A stretch of 64,000 nucleotides of DNA from Geosiphon pyriformis (lineage: Eukaryota > Glomeromycota > Glomeromycetes > Archaeosporales > Geosiphonaceae): assembly GCA_016748015.1 (NCBI GenBank), contig JAAOMT010000675.1:141938-205937 (forward strand), written 5' to 3'. The position numbers and the translations under genes were made by a program. The notes beneath the pieces are model-generated. The model was given only the letters and a program-made list of their open reading frames with translations. It had not been told where the DNA came from and made no database searches. Shown piece by piece: positions 24,628-36,540 of the stretch. How positions within the stretch are numbered: position 1 is the first letter of the stretch; the number at the start of each line of letters is the position of its first letter.

Positions 24628-26929
24628 TTCGTAAAGGGCAGCCTGGCTTCATTTAGTTCTTTTTGATTTGGTTTTGTTCGCTTTGTTTTTACCAGGTTAC
24701 CCAATCTAATCATGACGTATAGTGTCACACGACATGAGACTCGCCTATGGTTACGTTAATTGCTGTCCTACCACAAATTAAATCTTCTACTTTTAATACC
24801 AATCACTTTTCGTATTTAATACCATTCTGTAGTAGATAAATTCAATACATTTGAAACAAAGATTATAACTTAAGCATTGAAAAATATATTCACAAAAAAC
24901 CAAAGTATTGTTTTAATTATAATTACAATTATTAATTATTAATTATTTAGTTAAAAATTTCATATTATATAAACAAAAAAAACTAAATCAAGTAATAAAT
25001 TTATTAATAAATATTTTATAATAAACTTAAAGAAATAATAATAATTAATAAAATTTTTGGTTTATATTGCATTTAAAAATAATTAGTTAAACTTAAATTA
25101 TTATTGACAATAAATGTTTAACAAACTTTTTAAGCTGACTTTTAAGAAAACTATATTTTAATTTAATTTAATTCAAGAAAAATTAATACTCTTAAATAAA
25201 AAAATATTGTAATAAGTTTTTTTAGTTTTAAAACAACCAATAATATATTTAATATTACTAATAGCAAATATATAATTAATAATACAAATTTTTTGATTTA
25301 TTTTAACCAAAATTTTTCAAGATTATGTATAATAATGTTTATAAACAAAGTATACAACAAAACTTTTAAACTATTTTTTATTTTTAAATACTTTAATTTT
25401 TAATAATCTTAATTATATAAATAAAATTTTTATTAATTAAAATAAATTATTTTAAAAACTAATAAATTAATTTTATAATTATTTATTACAGTCTAAATAA
25501 TTATAATTAGATTAATATTATATTGTTAAACTTAAATAAAGATAGAATAATTGTTTTTTTAAAAGTATTTATAACTTTTTTTTAATAATATGTATTTTTT
25601 TTAATTATTATCAAAATTAATTATTTAAATTTTAATATTAAAAATTTGGATTTAAAACTAAAATTCTAAATAAAAATATAATACATAATATGAATTAAAA
25701 TTGTATTTTTTTGGTTTAATATTCAAATAAACACATAATAGTTAGATTTATAAATAAGTTATTTGTTAATTTACATATTTACATAATAAAAACATTACAT
25801 AAAAAGACTGTTAATTATAATAAAAAATATTTATATAATATTATATACTTAAATATTTTGTGTTTATTTTATAATAAAATAAAATTTTCAAATTATGTAT
25901 TTATTTATAAGTTAAATAAAATTAATTAATATCTATATTTATTAGGTTTTTATTTAAGATAAATTTATTATTATTATTATTATTTTTATAGTTTTTGTTT
26001 TTGTATATTTTTAATAATAGTTTGTATACAATAATATATAAAACTTTATTTTTAAGAAATAATTTGTTAAAATATTAAAATTATTATATTTATTTTTATA
26101 AAATTTATATATAATTTAATAATAGTTTTTAATTATAAAATATAAGTTAAAATATAAAGTTAATATAAAAAAAAATAACTTAATAATTAAAGATAAAACT
26201 ATTAATTTATTTAATAAAAACATTATTATTGTTTTATTTAATAATATAATATAATATTATTGAAGATTTTTCTACTTTTTTTTTAATGTTATTAATATTG
26301 TTTTGTTGTTAATTTTGTTGCTAATAAAAATTAATAAATTTTTAATAAGCTAATTTTTTTTAATGTATTTTTTAATACTTTAGACTATATATACTATTGA
26401 ACTTATGATAAAATAGACAATTTTATGTTAATTATTTATGTAATTATTTTACAATAAAAATCAACTTTTTTATAAAAAAATCTTATTTGTAAGCTTTTCA
26501 AATAATATGTAGTTACTTTGTTGTAAAAATTAATTTTTTTGCAAAAAATCTTAATTATAAGCCAATAAATAAAATAAAAAAAAATAAAAAAAATAAAAAA
26601 ATATATTAAGAAAGTTATTTAAGATTCAGATTTAAATGTTATTAATAGTTATTAAAATTAATATCAAAATATTAGTTTTAAAAAATTATTTTTAAATATT
26701 TAATATTTAAAAATTTTGGGTTTTTAAGATGATTTTATTAAGTAATTTATAATAGTTAATTATTAATTCAAAAGTAAAATATCTTAAATAAAAATTAATT
26801 TTAAAAAAATATTTAAATGGAAATATATTTTCTTAAAAAAAAAAAAATTTTTTTTATACAATTTATTATACTATTTTATGATTTAACACTTTTTTTTCTA
26901 ATATTTTAATATACTAAATATATATTTTA
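24628..26929. other. UBR7 upstream region, then AT desert
   Basis: The first ~220 bp (to about 24,850) have ordinary composition and presumably hold the UBR7 promoter and 5' UTR; I see no clear element. From about 24,850 on the sequence is almost only A and T, with no gene, RNA gene or defined repeat that I can support. Confidence 0.5.
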
Positions 26930-27265
26930 ATATACTAAATATATATTTTAATAAACTATAAGTTATTTTTATAATTACAAAAATATTTTAATAAATTATT
27001 AAATATTTTGTTAAATTTCTAAATATTTCAACAAATTTTGAATATTATATAATTTAATATATTATATAATTTAATTATTACAATTTGGTTATATTTGTGT
27101 TTTATATAAATTGAGTTATTAATAAAATAATAATTTGGTTAATTTGATAAGATAATAAATAATAAGTTAAAATAATAATATATACTTATTAATAATAGAA
27201 ATTATAAAAATAATTTTATGCTAAATAATATCTTAAATTTCTGCTAATAATAATAGTTATTTGGT
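26930..27265 (-). mobile_element. Very old LTR relic of the F/H/I family
   Basis: Aligned to the LTR of element I (62283-63275, same orientation), successive blocks are recognisable: an ACTATAAGTTATTTTTATAA block, a ladder of TTTT-AAATT-TTCT repeats, and the final AGAAATTATAAAAATAATTT near 27,220. Nearly all remaining differences replace G or C by A or T. The junction with the following repeat lies near 27,265. Confidence 0.55.
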
Positions 27266-27269
27266 ATTA

Positions 27270-27480
27270 TTAAAACATTTAATATAAGTTTTGACTTGTT
27301 TAATTATTGGTTTTTTCTGGTTTAAATAATAATATTAAGATTATAATAAACATATAATATTGTTTTAATTGGTTTAAATATTTGATTACATATAAAAAAT
27401 ATGTAATCAAATATTTAATTTAGAATACTTAGATATTATATTATATTAAATAATAATTAGATTTTATTTATTAAATAATA
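27270..27480 (+). repeat. AT-rich repeat with perfect 13-bp palindrome
   Basis: The core is ATTTGATTACATA, a seven-base loop and TATGTAATCAAAT (about 27,371-27,403). It is preceded by TATTGTTTTAATTGGTTTAA. The same 20-base block and a hairpin at the same place occur at 34455-34680 on the minus strand. A third relative lies at 20735-20915. Confidence 0.6.
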
Positions 27481-28690
27481 ATAATAAAAATTTTAAAGCA
27501 ATAGACTATAAAAGTAAAAAAATTTTATTTTTATTTTTTATATTAAAATTAATAATATTAAATAAAAAATTATCAAGTTATTTATATTAATTTTTTTATT
27601 TTTAATTTATTATTAATTATATAACTATTATTAAATATCAAAGTTTTTTTATTTTATTCTTAAAATTAGTATTTATGTTTTTAAATTGTTTTGTATCAGC
27701 CAAAAAATTATTTAAAGATTTGTTTAAAAACATATTTATCTTATTATTTAAGTTTTTAATATTTTTAATAACTTTTATATAAAAATACTATTAATAAAAT
27801 CATAAATAACTTTTTTTATCAATTTTTTTAGTTATAATACTGCTAATAACAATTATTAAATTTCTATAAATAAATTAATATTTTATAAAATGGTTAAAAA
27901 AATAAAGCAAAAACAAAAAACTGTTTTTTTTTAAAAAATTTAAGAAAAAGTTTTATTGTTTTTTATAATCTTAAAAAAATATTTTTAAAACCAAATTAAT
28001 AAATTATTTTAATTATATAATATAATTAATTAGATTTATAATTAAATTAATTTATTTTTTTGTTAATTAATTTATAATATTGTAAAAATATGTTAATTTT
28101 AATTTTACAAAAACTGAATTTAATATAAAAAATTTTAATTGTAAAAAGTATTAAAATTTTAATTATTTGGTCTTAAATTGTAAAATTGGTTTTTTAAAAA
28201 AACTTTAATATATATATTGTTTTAATTTAATATATTGTAAATAAGTATAATATTACAAAAAAACTTGTATTTTGTTATATTTTATATTAATATTTTTAAA
28301 ACTTAAGTTGTATAATTTTAAGTGATTAAATCATACTTATTATCATAAATAAAAAAAAATAGATATGTATTTTGTATGTAAATTATAAAAAAATTATATT
28401 TAATAAAGCAAAAAATATTTTATAATAAAATATAATAATTTTAAAAAACTTAATTTTGATATTATTATTTGAAATTTGAAATTTGTGTTTTACAATATTA
28501 ATAATTAAATAAATACTAACTTAAAAATATTGTTTATTTTTTTAAATATAAAATCATGTTTTATAAATTAAATATTATTAAATTGTTCAAAAAAAATTTT
28601 TGCTAATATTTGTTTAAACATATTTTTATTAATTAATACTTTTTTGTTAAAATAATATGTAATTTTAATATTTGTTTTACAATTAAATTA
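27481..28690. other. AT desert
   Basis: A/T-dominated sequence without coding frames. I recognise no specific element in it. Confidence 0.5.
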
Positions 28691-29288
28691 TTTTTATGAA
28701 TACTTGAAAAGTTCATCAACGTTTCATATTTCCAGAAAGAGTATAGAATACATTTTAATAATTACGGATTGGGGAAGCAGCCCTCCAACTCTTACATATC
28801 TGAAATCCTTAAATGGGTTTCAATAACTTGACCATTTTTGATTTCTTCTATTAAATTGCAGACCAGGGCAATTTCCCAGAGTTAATGGGTTTACGATGAA
28901 ATAATCAAGAAACGGAAACATAGGTGTCAAATTTTTTGAAATTTCTGTGATTTATTACAATGATAACAACATCATCTGCGATGAAGTTATATTTTTCCTG
29001 GTCAGCTATACAAAGTTTACTACATGATACAAAATTAAAGGAAATAAAGATATTGATAAGCGAGCAAAATTTTCTTGGCTACTGTATGCAAAGGGTGAAA
29101 AAAAGTAGTAGAAATAAAAGTGATAGAATACGGTGAACAATTAACGCTCGACAGAAAGTTGGGGAGGCTGGGGTCCGAAAGAGTCTATGGGCGCGTTACT
29201 GTATGTGTACGAGTGTCCATGAATGAAATGAAAACCCAGAATTTCAACCAATTTCGGAACAAAAATTGCCTTTTTAATTCAATTCACC
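28691..29288. other. Intergenic DNA of normal composition downstream of the duplicated gene end
   Basis: Composition rises to that of the gene block. The region is non-repetitive as far as I can tell. It probably includes the original 3' UTR of the gene at 29644-30423. No other gene is supported. Confidence 0.4.
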
Positions 29289-29642
29289 GTACAGAGATAT
29301 CAAAGAAACCAGAGAAAGGTGCATTGTTTCCGTCACTGCTATTACTACTGGATGAACCATTTGCAGGCATATTTACAATATTCCCGCTATTTGGATCAAC
29401 GATTGGTATCGATTTTGTCACTTTTGTAGGCGTCATTAGACCAACGGGTGCCGCTAACGCTTGAAACGCAAGAGAAGTGGGAGAGCTGGCGTATTAAAAA
29501 GGTATCCAGACCGGGAAAATAATGATGAAGAGATTGAAACTGATGTGTTAGAGCTAGAGGATCTCGGGGTACCATTGGACTTTATAGGGGAAATATTAAG
29601 TGTAATTTTTTATTTGGTCGAGTCAATAATGGGAATGGCTCG
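29289..29642 (-). pseudogene. Decayed tandem copy of the last exon of the neighbouring gene
   Basis: This block starts on the minus strand immediately after the stop codon of the gene at 29644-30423. It repeats that gene's last ~355 bp: AIPIID, then LNISPIKSN, SSSSN and SVSISS in the same order. Its end shows the same TCTGTACGGTGA ending as the intact copy. It carries several stops and at least one frame shift, so it cannot extend the protein. It is a direct head-to-tail partial duplication. Confidence 0.8.
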
Positions 29643-29643
29643 C

Positions 29644-30423
29644 TCACCGTACAGATATATCACTAAAGTAACCCTGAAAACGTGGCGCATTGTTTCCATC
29701 ACTGCTAATACTACTGGATGGACCGTTTGCAGGCATATTTACAATATTCCCGCTACTTGGATCAACGATTGGTATCGATTTTGTTCCTTTTGTAGGTGTC
29801 ATTAAACCAGCGGATGATGTTAAGGTTTGATAGGGAAGATTTGGGGAAAAGCTGCCGTATGAAAAAGGGGATCCAGGCCGAGAAAAAAAGGGTGAAGAAA
29901 TCGAAACTGATGCGTTAGAGCTAGACGAATTTGGTGTATTATTCGACTTGATAGGAGAAATGTTAAGTGGAGTTTTATTGGCTGGGTCAATAATAGGAAT
30001 AGCTCTCTTTGGTTGAGGAGGTGTGACGTTGGGTTTCATCACCCTCAGGGAAGCTTTACGTCTAAATTCAGCAAGCTACAAAAACAACACAAAAAAGGTT
30101 AGGAACATATTAAAAGAAATTAACTTTTCAAAAGAGCATAAGCTTTATAATAGTCTCTGATTTTCCCTATAAAAATCCCTAGACTACACAAAGTTTGAAC
30201 TACCTCCTCAACAGAGAGCGAAGGACAAAACTCAAGGTCATCATCGAAGCCTCTAGCAGCTTCCTGCCGACTTCTATAGTGTTCCAAACGCTGAGCTATA
30301 TAAAGATTATATAAATTTAGTAACAACTAAGATTAATAACTTAAGAGTGTCGTCCTGGAATAAAAATATGCGTGAGAGTTATGAGCAAAATATACCTTGC
30401 ACAACGTCTTCTAGCTGAGCCAT
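29644..30423 (-). CDS. Unrecognised protein, conserved-looking N-terminus and Ser/Pro/Asn-rich tail
   Basis: Three exons (30423-30396, 30295-30204, 30075-29644) give 183 codons. Introns of 100 and 128 nt are GT-AG with matching phases. The N-terminal ~60 residues are charged and look folded or helical (MAQLEDVVQAQRLEHYRSRQ, GFDDDLEFCPSLSVEELAEF, RRKASLRVM). The remainder is disordered and rich in S, P, N and G. It contains two related motifs: RAIPIIDPANKTPLN and KSIPIVDPSSGNIVN. I cannot name a family. The last exon has been tandemly duplicated downstream. The first exon (28 nt) is short, so the start rests on splice phase only. Confidence 0.65.
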
Positions 30424-31788
30424 TACTATGGAAGGCAATTGAATTGTTGATAAATTGGTGGAAATTTTAAAAGTGAAAGAGATCTTGTATGTTTGAATAG
30501 AGGCTTTTGGAAACCAAAGAAAATACCAGCTCACCTACGAGAAAGCTGATAAAATATTCGAAGTGATACAATTGCTTGTTATATATAGGGCAAGAAATGA
30601 TTTTAGTACAATAACTAAAAAGACGGTTTGGTTTTAGATAGTAGTATTTGAAGATAATTCTGGGGGTACCCCAACGACTACTCTGAAGTTTAAGGGAGAT
30701 AAACTTTGCCCCTTTATTTTTTTTACACATCCTCGTAGTTTAAGTTCCTCTCTATTATACAAATTGTTGATTATTGATGTTTATCATCATCGCCCGAAAT
30801 CAATCATGATTTGATCTTCTGTTTCGATTTTCTGTCAGAATTGCTAATCAGGACCACTTTTCACAGCCTTATTGTTTTTTAATCCAGATGCAAAGATAGG
30901 TCATTTTCTTCCCTTTATCGAATTCGAAATATTAACCTAAACAACTCTGATCCCTCATTTTACGACTTAAAACTCCTTCTTGTGTGTGAAAAATAGGACG
31001 ATAGGTTCTCGTTCATTCTATCGCATTTCACAAAGTGAAGTAGGACAAGGGTACTAACTCCACTTACCATAAGGGAATTTTCTAATCTTCTCATTGGTTC
31101 TTTTTCGCCCGTTTGCCGCGCAAAATGTTTTGACCGAATCTCAAAAAAATGTATGTAATACTTTTATTTCCTGATACAAAGAACACCTAATATTAAGGCC
31201 TTTATGTTTAAATGGCGCTTATTTGTTCTAATTTTATCGTGGTAATTTTTATTGACGACTTGGAAAGAAGTAGATTTTTGTTTTATTTTTAGTAAAGTTT
31301 TTTGCATCGAAAACACTATAACCCGATTATGAACTTTTACGCCTTAGAACTTGTTGCCCTGAGCAGCAAATGTATCAAACCAACTGGGAATGTGGCTTTT
31401 AAAATATTAGTTGTCTTTATATCCTTAAATAAATTATTTAGAAAAAGAGAAAAACTACCCGAACTGTTTCGTAGGGTAAAAAGGGAATTTGTCTTCTTTT
31501 ATTGCACCTGTTGTTTCCAGAGAAACTCTCCTTGGACATTATGCAAGATCTTTCACAGATCATCAATAGGCAGACCAGCAGTTGATCGCTCATGATATGT
31601 CGAATTAATTTCTAATTTTTAAGGTTTGGGAACCGATTATTGCAACGATTCACAAAAATTTGGGCCCCTTTTTGGATTTAATAGCTGCCTCATAAGAGGT
31701 TAAAAAGTCTAAAAGAAATTAATTTGTGTTTCTTGTTTCATAATAATAATAATAATCATCATCATCATCACTTGTTTAAAAAGACAAG
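30424..31788. other. Divergent intergenic region upstream of the unknown gene and RPA12
   Basis: About 1.36 kb separates the divergent start codons at 30423 (-) and 31789 (+), so promoters for both must lie here. Composition is less AT-rich than the deserts. I see pyrimidine-rich patches but no element I would name. Short open frames in it have no homology I recognise. Confidence 0.45.
31741..31770 (+). repeat. Compound (TAA)n(TCA)n microsatellite in the RPA12 5' leader
   Basis: About five TAA units run into about five TCA units, ending some 20 bp before the RPA12 ATG. Length variation here could affect the 5' UTR; this is inference. Confidence 0.85.
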
Positions 31789-32376
31789 ATGGCCCAAAGT
31801 TCGAATGTCATTGGATCCTTAGTGTTTTGCCCTCACTGTGGCAGCTTGCTTCAATTTGAACTTGAAAACCAACTTTTGTATTGTGACGTGTGCAATTACT
31901 CACAAAATTCTTCGGGTATTGAGTAACTCTGAAGTGGACTTTAGAATTTGACCGAATTAAACGCGATTTAATATTTTTCTCCTAGATTTTCAAGATCTGG
32001 TTGTTCATACGAGAAGTTCTCCAAAAACTTTTAATTCAATACTGAAAGAGAAAAGATCCAAGATAAATCAATTTCAAAACCAAGAAGACGAAGGTGCAAC
32101 GGTAACATTAATTTAGCCTTTTCTGAGTCACATGTCAATCTAATTTTTCACAAATTCAATTTGCAAAGATCAAGGAAAAATGTCCAAGCTGTGGACATGA
32201 TGAAATGAACTTTCATACAATGCAACTTCGTTCAGCTGATGAAGGTCAAACAATTTTTTATCACTGTCGAAAGTGTGGGTAAGAAAGAATAATGCTGTTT
32301 AATCATCGTGAACCGATAATACTAAATGCCAGTTATTTTTTTTTTTGACAGTTATAAATACTCGCTCAATTCTTGA
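31789..32376 (+). CDS. RPA12: RNA polymerase I subunit A12.2 (zinc-ribbon, TFIIS-like)
   Basis: Four exons (31789-31915, 31986-32101, 32169-32278, 32352-32376) give 125 codons, equal to the yeast protein's length. Introns are 67-73 nt, GT-AG, with consistent phases. The N-terminal zinc ribbon is CPHCG and, after 15 residues, CDVC. A linker is followed by the C-terminal TFIIS-type ribbon: CPSCG, the catalytic-hairpin segment [10 protein letters not shown] with its acidic D-E pair, and CRKCGYKYSLNS. By family it sits in RNA polymerase I in the nucleolus and supports RNA cleavage, proofreading and termination. The last exon is only 25 nt and encodes the terminal residues. The stop lies 23 bp from that of the convergent CCDC137-like gene. 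Confidence 0.96.
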
Positions 32377-32399
32377 TGATATATCGCAAGATTCGCATT

Positions 32400-33486
32400 T
32401 TATTTTTCACCAAATATTGAAAAATTATGAGAATCTTTTTTAGCTTTAATTGCACGGTATTGTTCCAAAACTCTTGCTCTTTCAACTTCTAGAATTCGTT
32501 TTGATGCTACACTTATAATCTGTTTCTTTCCTTGATTCTTTTTATTGCTTCCTGGGAGTTTAAATTCGGAGGGATTTTGGAGTAACTAAATGAAGAGAAG
32601 AATGTTCAACTTTAACGCAGCTATCATCAGACAATATTATGCAAGGTCATACGGAACATAACTCAATTTACCTGATCTTCATTAATTCTTCGCTGCTTTG
32701 GGATTGCAGTGATTGACGGTGGTGCTTGTACCACTTCACCAAATTTAATATGATCTTGAAATGAATGGAAATCTTTGGCCTTCAAGTCCTCCTCTATTTC
32801 AATTTTTTTCTTTTTTTGTTTTTGCTTGAGCCTTTCAAGATACCTTTCATTTGGGAAAATAAAGTGAGGATCTTCATTTTTTTATTCCTTAGAATCCATC
32901 GCCTACCTTTTTTTCTTAATTTTCGTGGAGGTCCCTTCTTTTATAGGCCTTAATATATTTGATCCTATTTTATCGTCGACGCGTCTACGCAATCGCCAGA
33001 AATTCCTCTTTATTGAGTTATATTGACAATTTGTTATCTATCAAGGAAATTATTTTTCTTCTAAAAACTTTACCTCCTAAATTTCAACAAATCTTTGCCA
33101 TTCATCCTTTGAAAGGAAACAGACTCTTTTGTTCCCCGCTGGTTGAATAGTTATAAGTAAATATTTAATTCAAGGAAGAGGCTAAAGAAAAATAATGCCT
33201 TGCCTACCAAGGAACCTTCGTTAGGATTGTCATGACCGGGTTGTGAAGTTTTTGCCTCTTTTTGTTCGTGCTTTTTTTCACGTATTTCTCTAGCACGTAA
33301 AACTTGGGTAAACCTTCTTGGTATATCAGGCAATTTATCCATATTTGGCCCATCATCATAACTTTTAACGAGGATAAGGTTCAAATTCAAAATCCGATTT
33401 CTTCAAAAAGTGATTTAAATAAATTCTCACAGTGATGCTTGGTTTCCAAGAATTCGGGCCGATCTTTTTTTACGCTTATTAGGCAT
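32400..33486 (-). CDS. CCDC137: CCDC137-family nucleolar coiled-coil protein
   Basis: Six exons (33486-33431, 33361-33208, 33138-33074, 32984-32907, 32843-32672, 32585-32400) give 236 codons. Introns are 63-89 nt, GT-AG. A basic N-terminus (MPNKRKKRSARILGNQASL) is followed by DIPRRFTQVLRAREIREKK, GTKESVSFQRMNGKDLLKF, a lysine-rich helix, the hallmark IKFGEVVQAPPSIT, and a C-terminal helix KRILEVERARVLEQYRAIKA. These follow, in order, the segments of human CCDC137 (about 289 residues), including its VKFGEVV motif. For intron 1 I chose the acceptor giving a 69-nt intron; a nearer AG would leave an implausible 30-nt intron. The family is nucleolar and the biochemical function is poorly defined. 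Confidence 0.85.
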
Positions 33487-34454
33487 TTTTAATTTATCGA
33501 TTATTAAGCAGCAATTTGGGCAGTGATAAACTTTGATGGCAACAAAATTTCTGGGTTTCAGTCATTTTTATAATTAATTATTGATGACGTTTCACCAGAA
33601 TAACATATATAATCAGATTTTCGAGTCCCGAACTCTATTAAGCCAATAAATCAAATTTGTTAATTCATGCTACTAATAATTAACAAGTGATAACTGGATG
33701 GATTGAATGCTAAAATAGTCAATCATAATCAATCAGTTGGCATAGCTATATTTACATTCATCATTACATCTAAGCTCTTTATTTCTGCCACAATGATTAC
33801 ACATTTTGAATATCTAATGTTTTTGATACTAGTATTATAACTATCTTTTGTTAAATTTTAAAAATATAAACTAGTCATAAAACAAATTTTTTGGATTTCA
33901 TTAAGTTTGTTTTATAAAATTGTATTTTTTTGCTAGTGTTTTAATAATGCATAAAATAAAAATTCACAAAATTAAAAAATAATTGTAATATAATAAATAA
34001 ATATTATATTAATTATAATTATATAATTTTAAATTGCTATTATATAATACTTACAATTTATTAAAATATTATATTTAATTAAAACTAAATTAATAATAAT
34101 AATAAAATTTATGTAGAAAAATTTAAAAAATAGAATTAATAATTACAACATAAAATTTTTTGCTTGGTTTTTACAAATATAATATTTTTATATGTTTTAA
34201 TTAAATATAAATTTAATGTTTTCTCTTATTAATATTAAAGAAAATATTTTTTATTTTCACAATATATATGTTTTTAATGTTTTAACATTTTGTATTTTAA
34301 AGTTGTTTGTTTATTTTTTGGTTAATTAAGTAATAAAAATAAAAATATTTTCAATTAAATTATATTTTATTAATAAAAAAAATTGAATTTAAGAAATTTT
34401 ATGCTATTGTGATTTATTAATATAATTAATTATTTAATAAAATTGGTTAAATCA
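33487..34454. other. CCDC137 upstream region grading into AT desert
   Basis: The first ~300 bp have gene-like composition and should hold the promoter. Beyond about 33,850 the sequence is A/T-dominated and I see no feature in it. Confidence 0.45.
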
Positions 34455-34680
34455 ATTTTAAAGCTTTTTTTTGAATATAAGTTTAAAACTAAAAAATATA
34501 ATATATTAAACTATGTAATCTAAACTAAATATAAATTATGTATTTTTTATACATAATTAGCTACTTAAACCAATTAAAACAATACTATATCTTTATACAT
34601 ACAAAAATTACATTATCAATACTTAAAAAAAATGAACATAATTTATGTAAATTAAAGTTAACACTAAAAGTTTTAATAAT
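34455..34680 (-). repeat. Second copy of the palindrome-bearing AT repeat
   Basis: On the minus strand it carries TATTGTTTTAATTGGTTTAA, identical to the copy at 27.3 kb. A hairpin AATTATGTA, loop, TACATAATT follows (about 34,531-34,555). The arms differ from the 27.3-kb copy at three paired positions, and each change is matched on the other arm. It directly follows the truncated end of LINE J. Confidence 0.6.
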
Positions 34681-34682
34681 TC

Positions 34683-36540
34683 TAAGCAGCTTAACTATAT
34701 TATTAGAAACATAGAAAAAAGACTAACAACAACCAAAAAATATTATTATTATACAGAATTAGATCATTTTTTCTTATAAAAGTCCAATGTTTAAAATAAA
34801 CAAACCAAATATTATATCTATAAACCAATCTAAAACTACATACAAAATTCATAATCTTACTATTAATAATTTTAATATTTTTAAAAAATAAAAAAACTTT
34901 ACAGAACCAGTTTCTAAAAACAAATTCTTTACACAAAACAAAAAATACAGTAATATTAAATAAACACAAAAACAGAAATTAGAATACATATAATAAAAAT
35001 CTATGCAAATTAGATGATATTTTAGCTGTTGTTTTGTTTGTAAATCCAATTTTTATATGAGAATTATAATATTAGACTAGCAATAACCAAATCTAATTTA
35101 TATTTTCAAGCAGATTATTATTCAAAATTTTAACACCAAATTTAATTTTCCAATAAATATAGTAGATTATATAAAAAACATCATAAACAAAACATTTTGT
35201 ATTTTTAAAAACCATTTTATTATTAGTTTTAATATATTATTTATATATATAAGTTAAAAGTATTATATTCAAAATAAAACAATATTAACCAAAATATCTA
35301 TATTCTTATTTTTCAAAATGTTAAAATAATCTCTAACTTTATATTAACTAATACACAAATTTTTTTTCCTAATAATATTTACAATATAATATTACTTAAT
35401 CCAATAACAATTATAAAAATCTGATAAAATTAAAACCAATTCTAAATAATATATATTTAAAATTATTTAACTGTCAAAAATAATTTCAATTATACAAGAA
35501 AAAAAACACATTTTTGAACTAGCATAATAGCTTGCAGCTTAATTATTGTAAAAAAACCAATCTAAATACTTTAATACTTAAACCAAAATCCAAATTTTCA
35601 AAAAAACTACAATAATAGCTTTTATATTAATAGTACTTAGATTGCTTAAAGAATTGTTAATAAAAACAAAAAAAAAGTTATATAAACCTTAATAAATTAG
35701 TCATAAACCAAGTTAAATTTACAAAAATCAAGAATATTTAAAGAATAAAAAACAATATTCAAAAATAAATTAATACAATAAAAAACCAAGTTACTTAAAA
35801 ATCAAACAGCAAACTTAAACCAGTTAAAAATAAGATTTCAAAAGTCTAATCTCTTTTAATATCTAAAAATTTTTAATTGAAAATACTATCTTTTTTATTA
35901 TATAATTGTTTAACAAAAGCAATTCCAAAATCCTTAAGTAAGTAGAATTTTTCAAAAAAACTGAGTTATCTAAAATTACAAACATTAAAGTTATCTTAAA
36001 ATTGAAAAATTAAATATAGAATGCTACCAAACATCAAATTATAACTACAAAAAATAAACTACATTAACCAAAAAATTATTTACAAAATTAATCTTAAAAT
36101 AAATCAGATAACACAAAAAATAATATAAGAACTAACTTAAAATCTGTAAGTTAAGAAATCTATAGTTAAACAGCTGGTTTAAAATATTATAAACATTAGA
36201 AAAACTTATTACAAAAGTAATTTTGTATTTAGCTTAAATCTGTTTAAAAGTTTTCAAATTACATAAAAAAAGATAATAAATTATATTATTTAAAAAATTT
36301 AAAAACAAATTAGATTTTAATTTAAAGTTTTTATAGATTAAAGTATTTTATTTATTATATATACTACTAAAAACAAAACTAAATTAAGTCTTATAATTAA
36401 TAATAAAATAAAACATTATTAAGATCAAATATAAAAACTATTTATTAAAAATAATCTTTTTCAATATTTTGTTAACAAAAAATTTAATATCTGAATAAGT
36501 TTTTGTCAAACTAAGTTTTAATAAAACTTTTTTACCTTTT
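34683..36540 (-). mobile_element. LINE copy J, 3' half only, extremely AT-drifted
   Basis: On the minus strand, VLCKEFVFRNWF and YNIWFVYFKHWTFIRKNDLI (34,750-34,930) align with the ORF2 C-terminus of LINE C (VALCKGFVFDDWF, DDIWLVRAKHRVFMKRHGLI). Upstream, nucleotide blocks near 36,235 (TTTAAAAGTTTTCAAATTAC) and 36,380-36,410 align to the C region at 15,640 and 15,780. Nearly every difference is G/C to A/T. It is the oldest recognisable LINE here and has no coding capacity. Confidence 0.7.

Noticed and set aside
24850-28690. Mitochondrial insertion or centromere as explanation for the AT desert
   Set aside because: No mitochondrial gene, tRNA or regular satellite is visible, and decayed LTR sequence explains part of it.
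29120-29805. Two plus-strand frames of 114 codons each
   Set aside because: They are the antisense of the duplicated last exon of the minus-strand gene. Their similarity to each other comes from that duplication.
30467-30730. 87-codon frame upstream of the unknown gene (-)
   Set aside because: No homology, lies in the promoter interval and has low-complexity composition; probably chance.
31302-31595. 97-codon plus-strand frame upstream of RPA12
   Set aside because: No recognisable domain, no splice partners and lies in an expected promoter region. Kept out for lack of evidence.
33362-33430. Alternative acceptor at about 33,401 for CCDC137 intron 1
   Set aside because: It would leave a 30-nt intron, too short to splice. 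The acceptor at 33,362 keeps the frame with a 69-nt intron.
33745-33835. Minus-strand peptide with CNHCGRNKELRCNDEC, zinc-ribbon-like
   Set aside because: Too short, no start, splice context or conserved neighbours. It may be a gene fragment, but I cannot support it.
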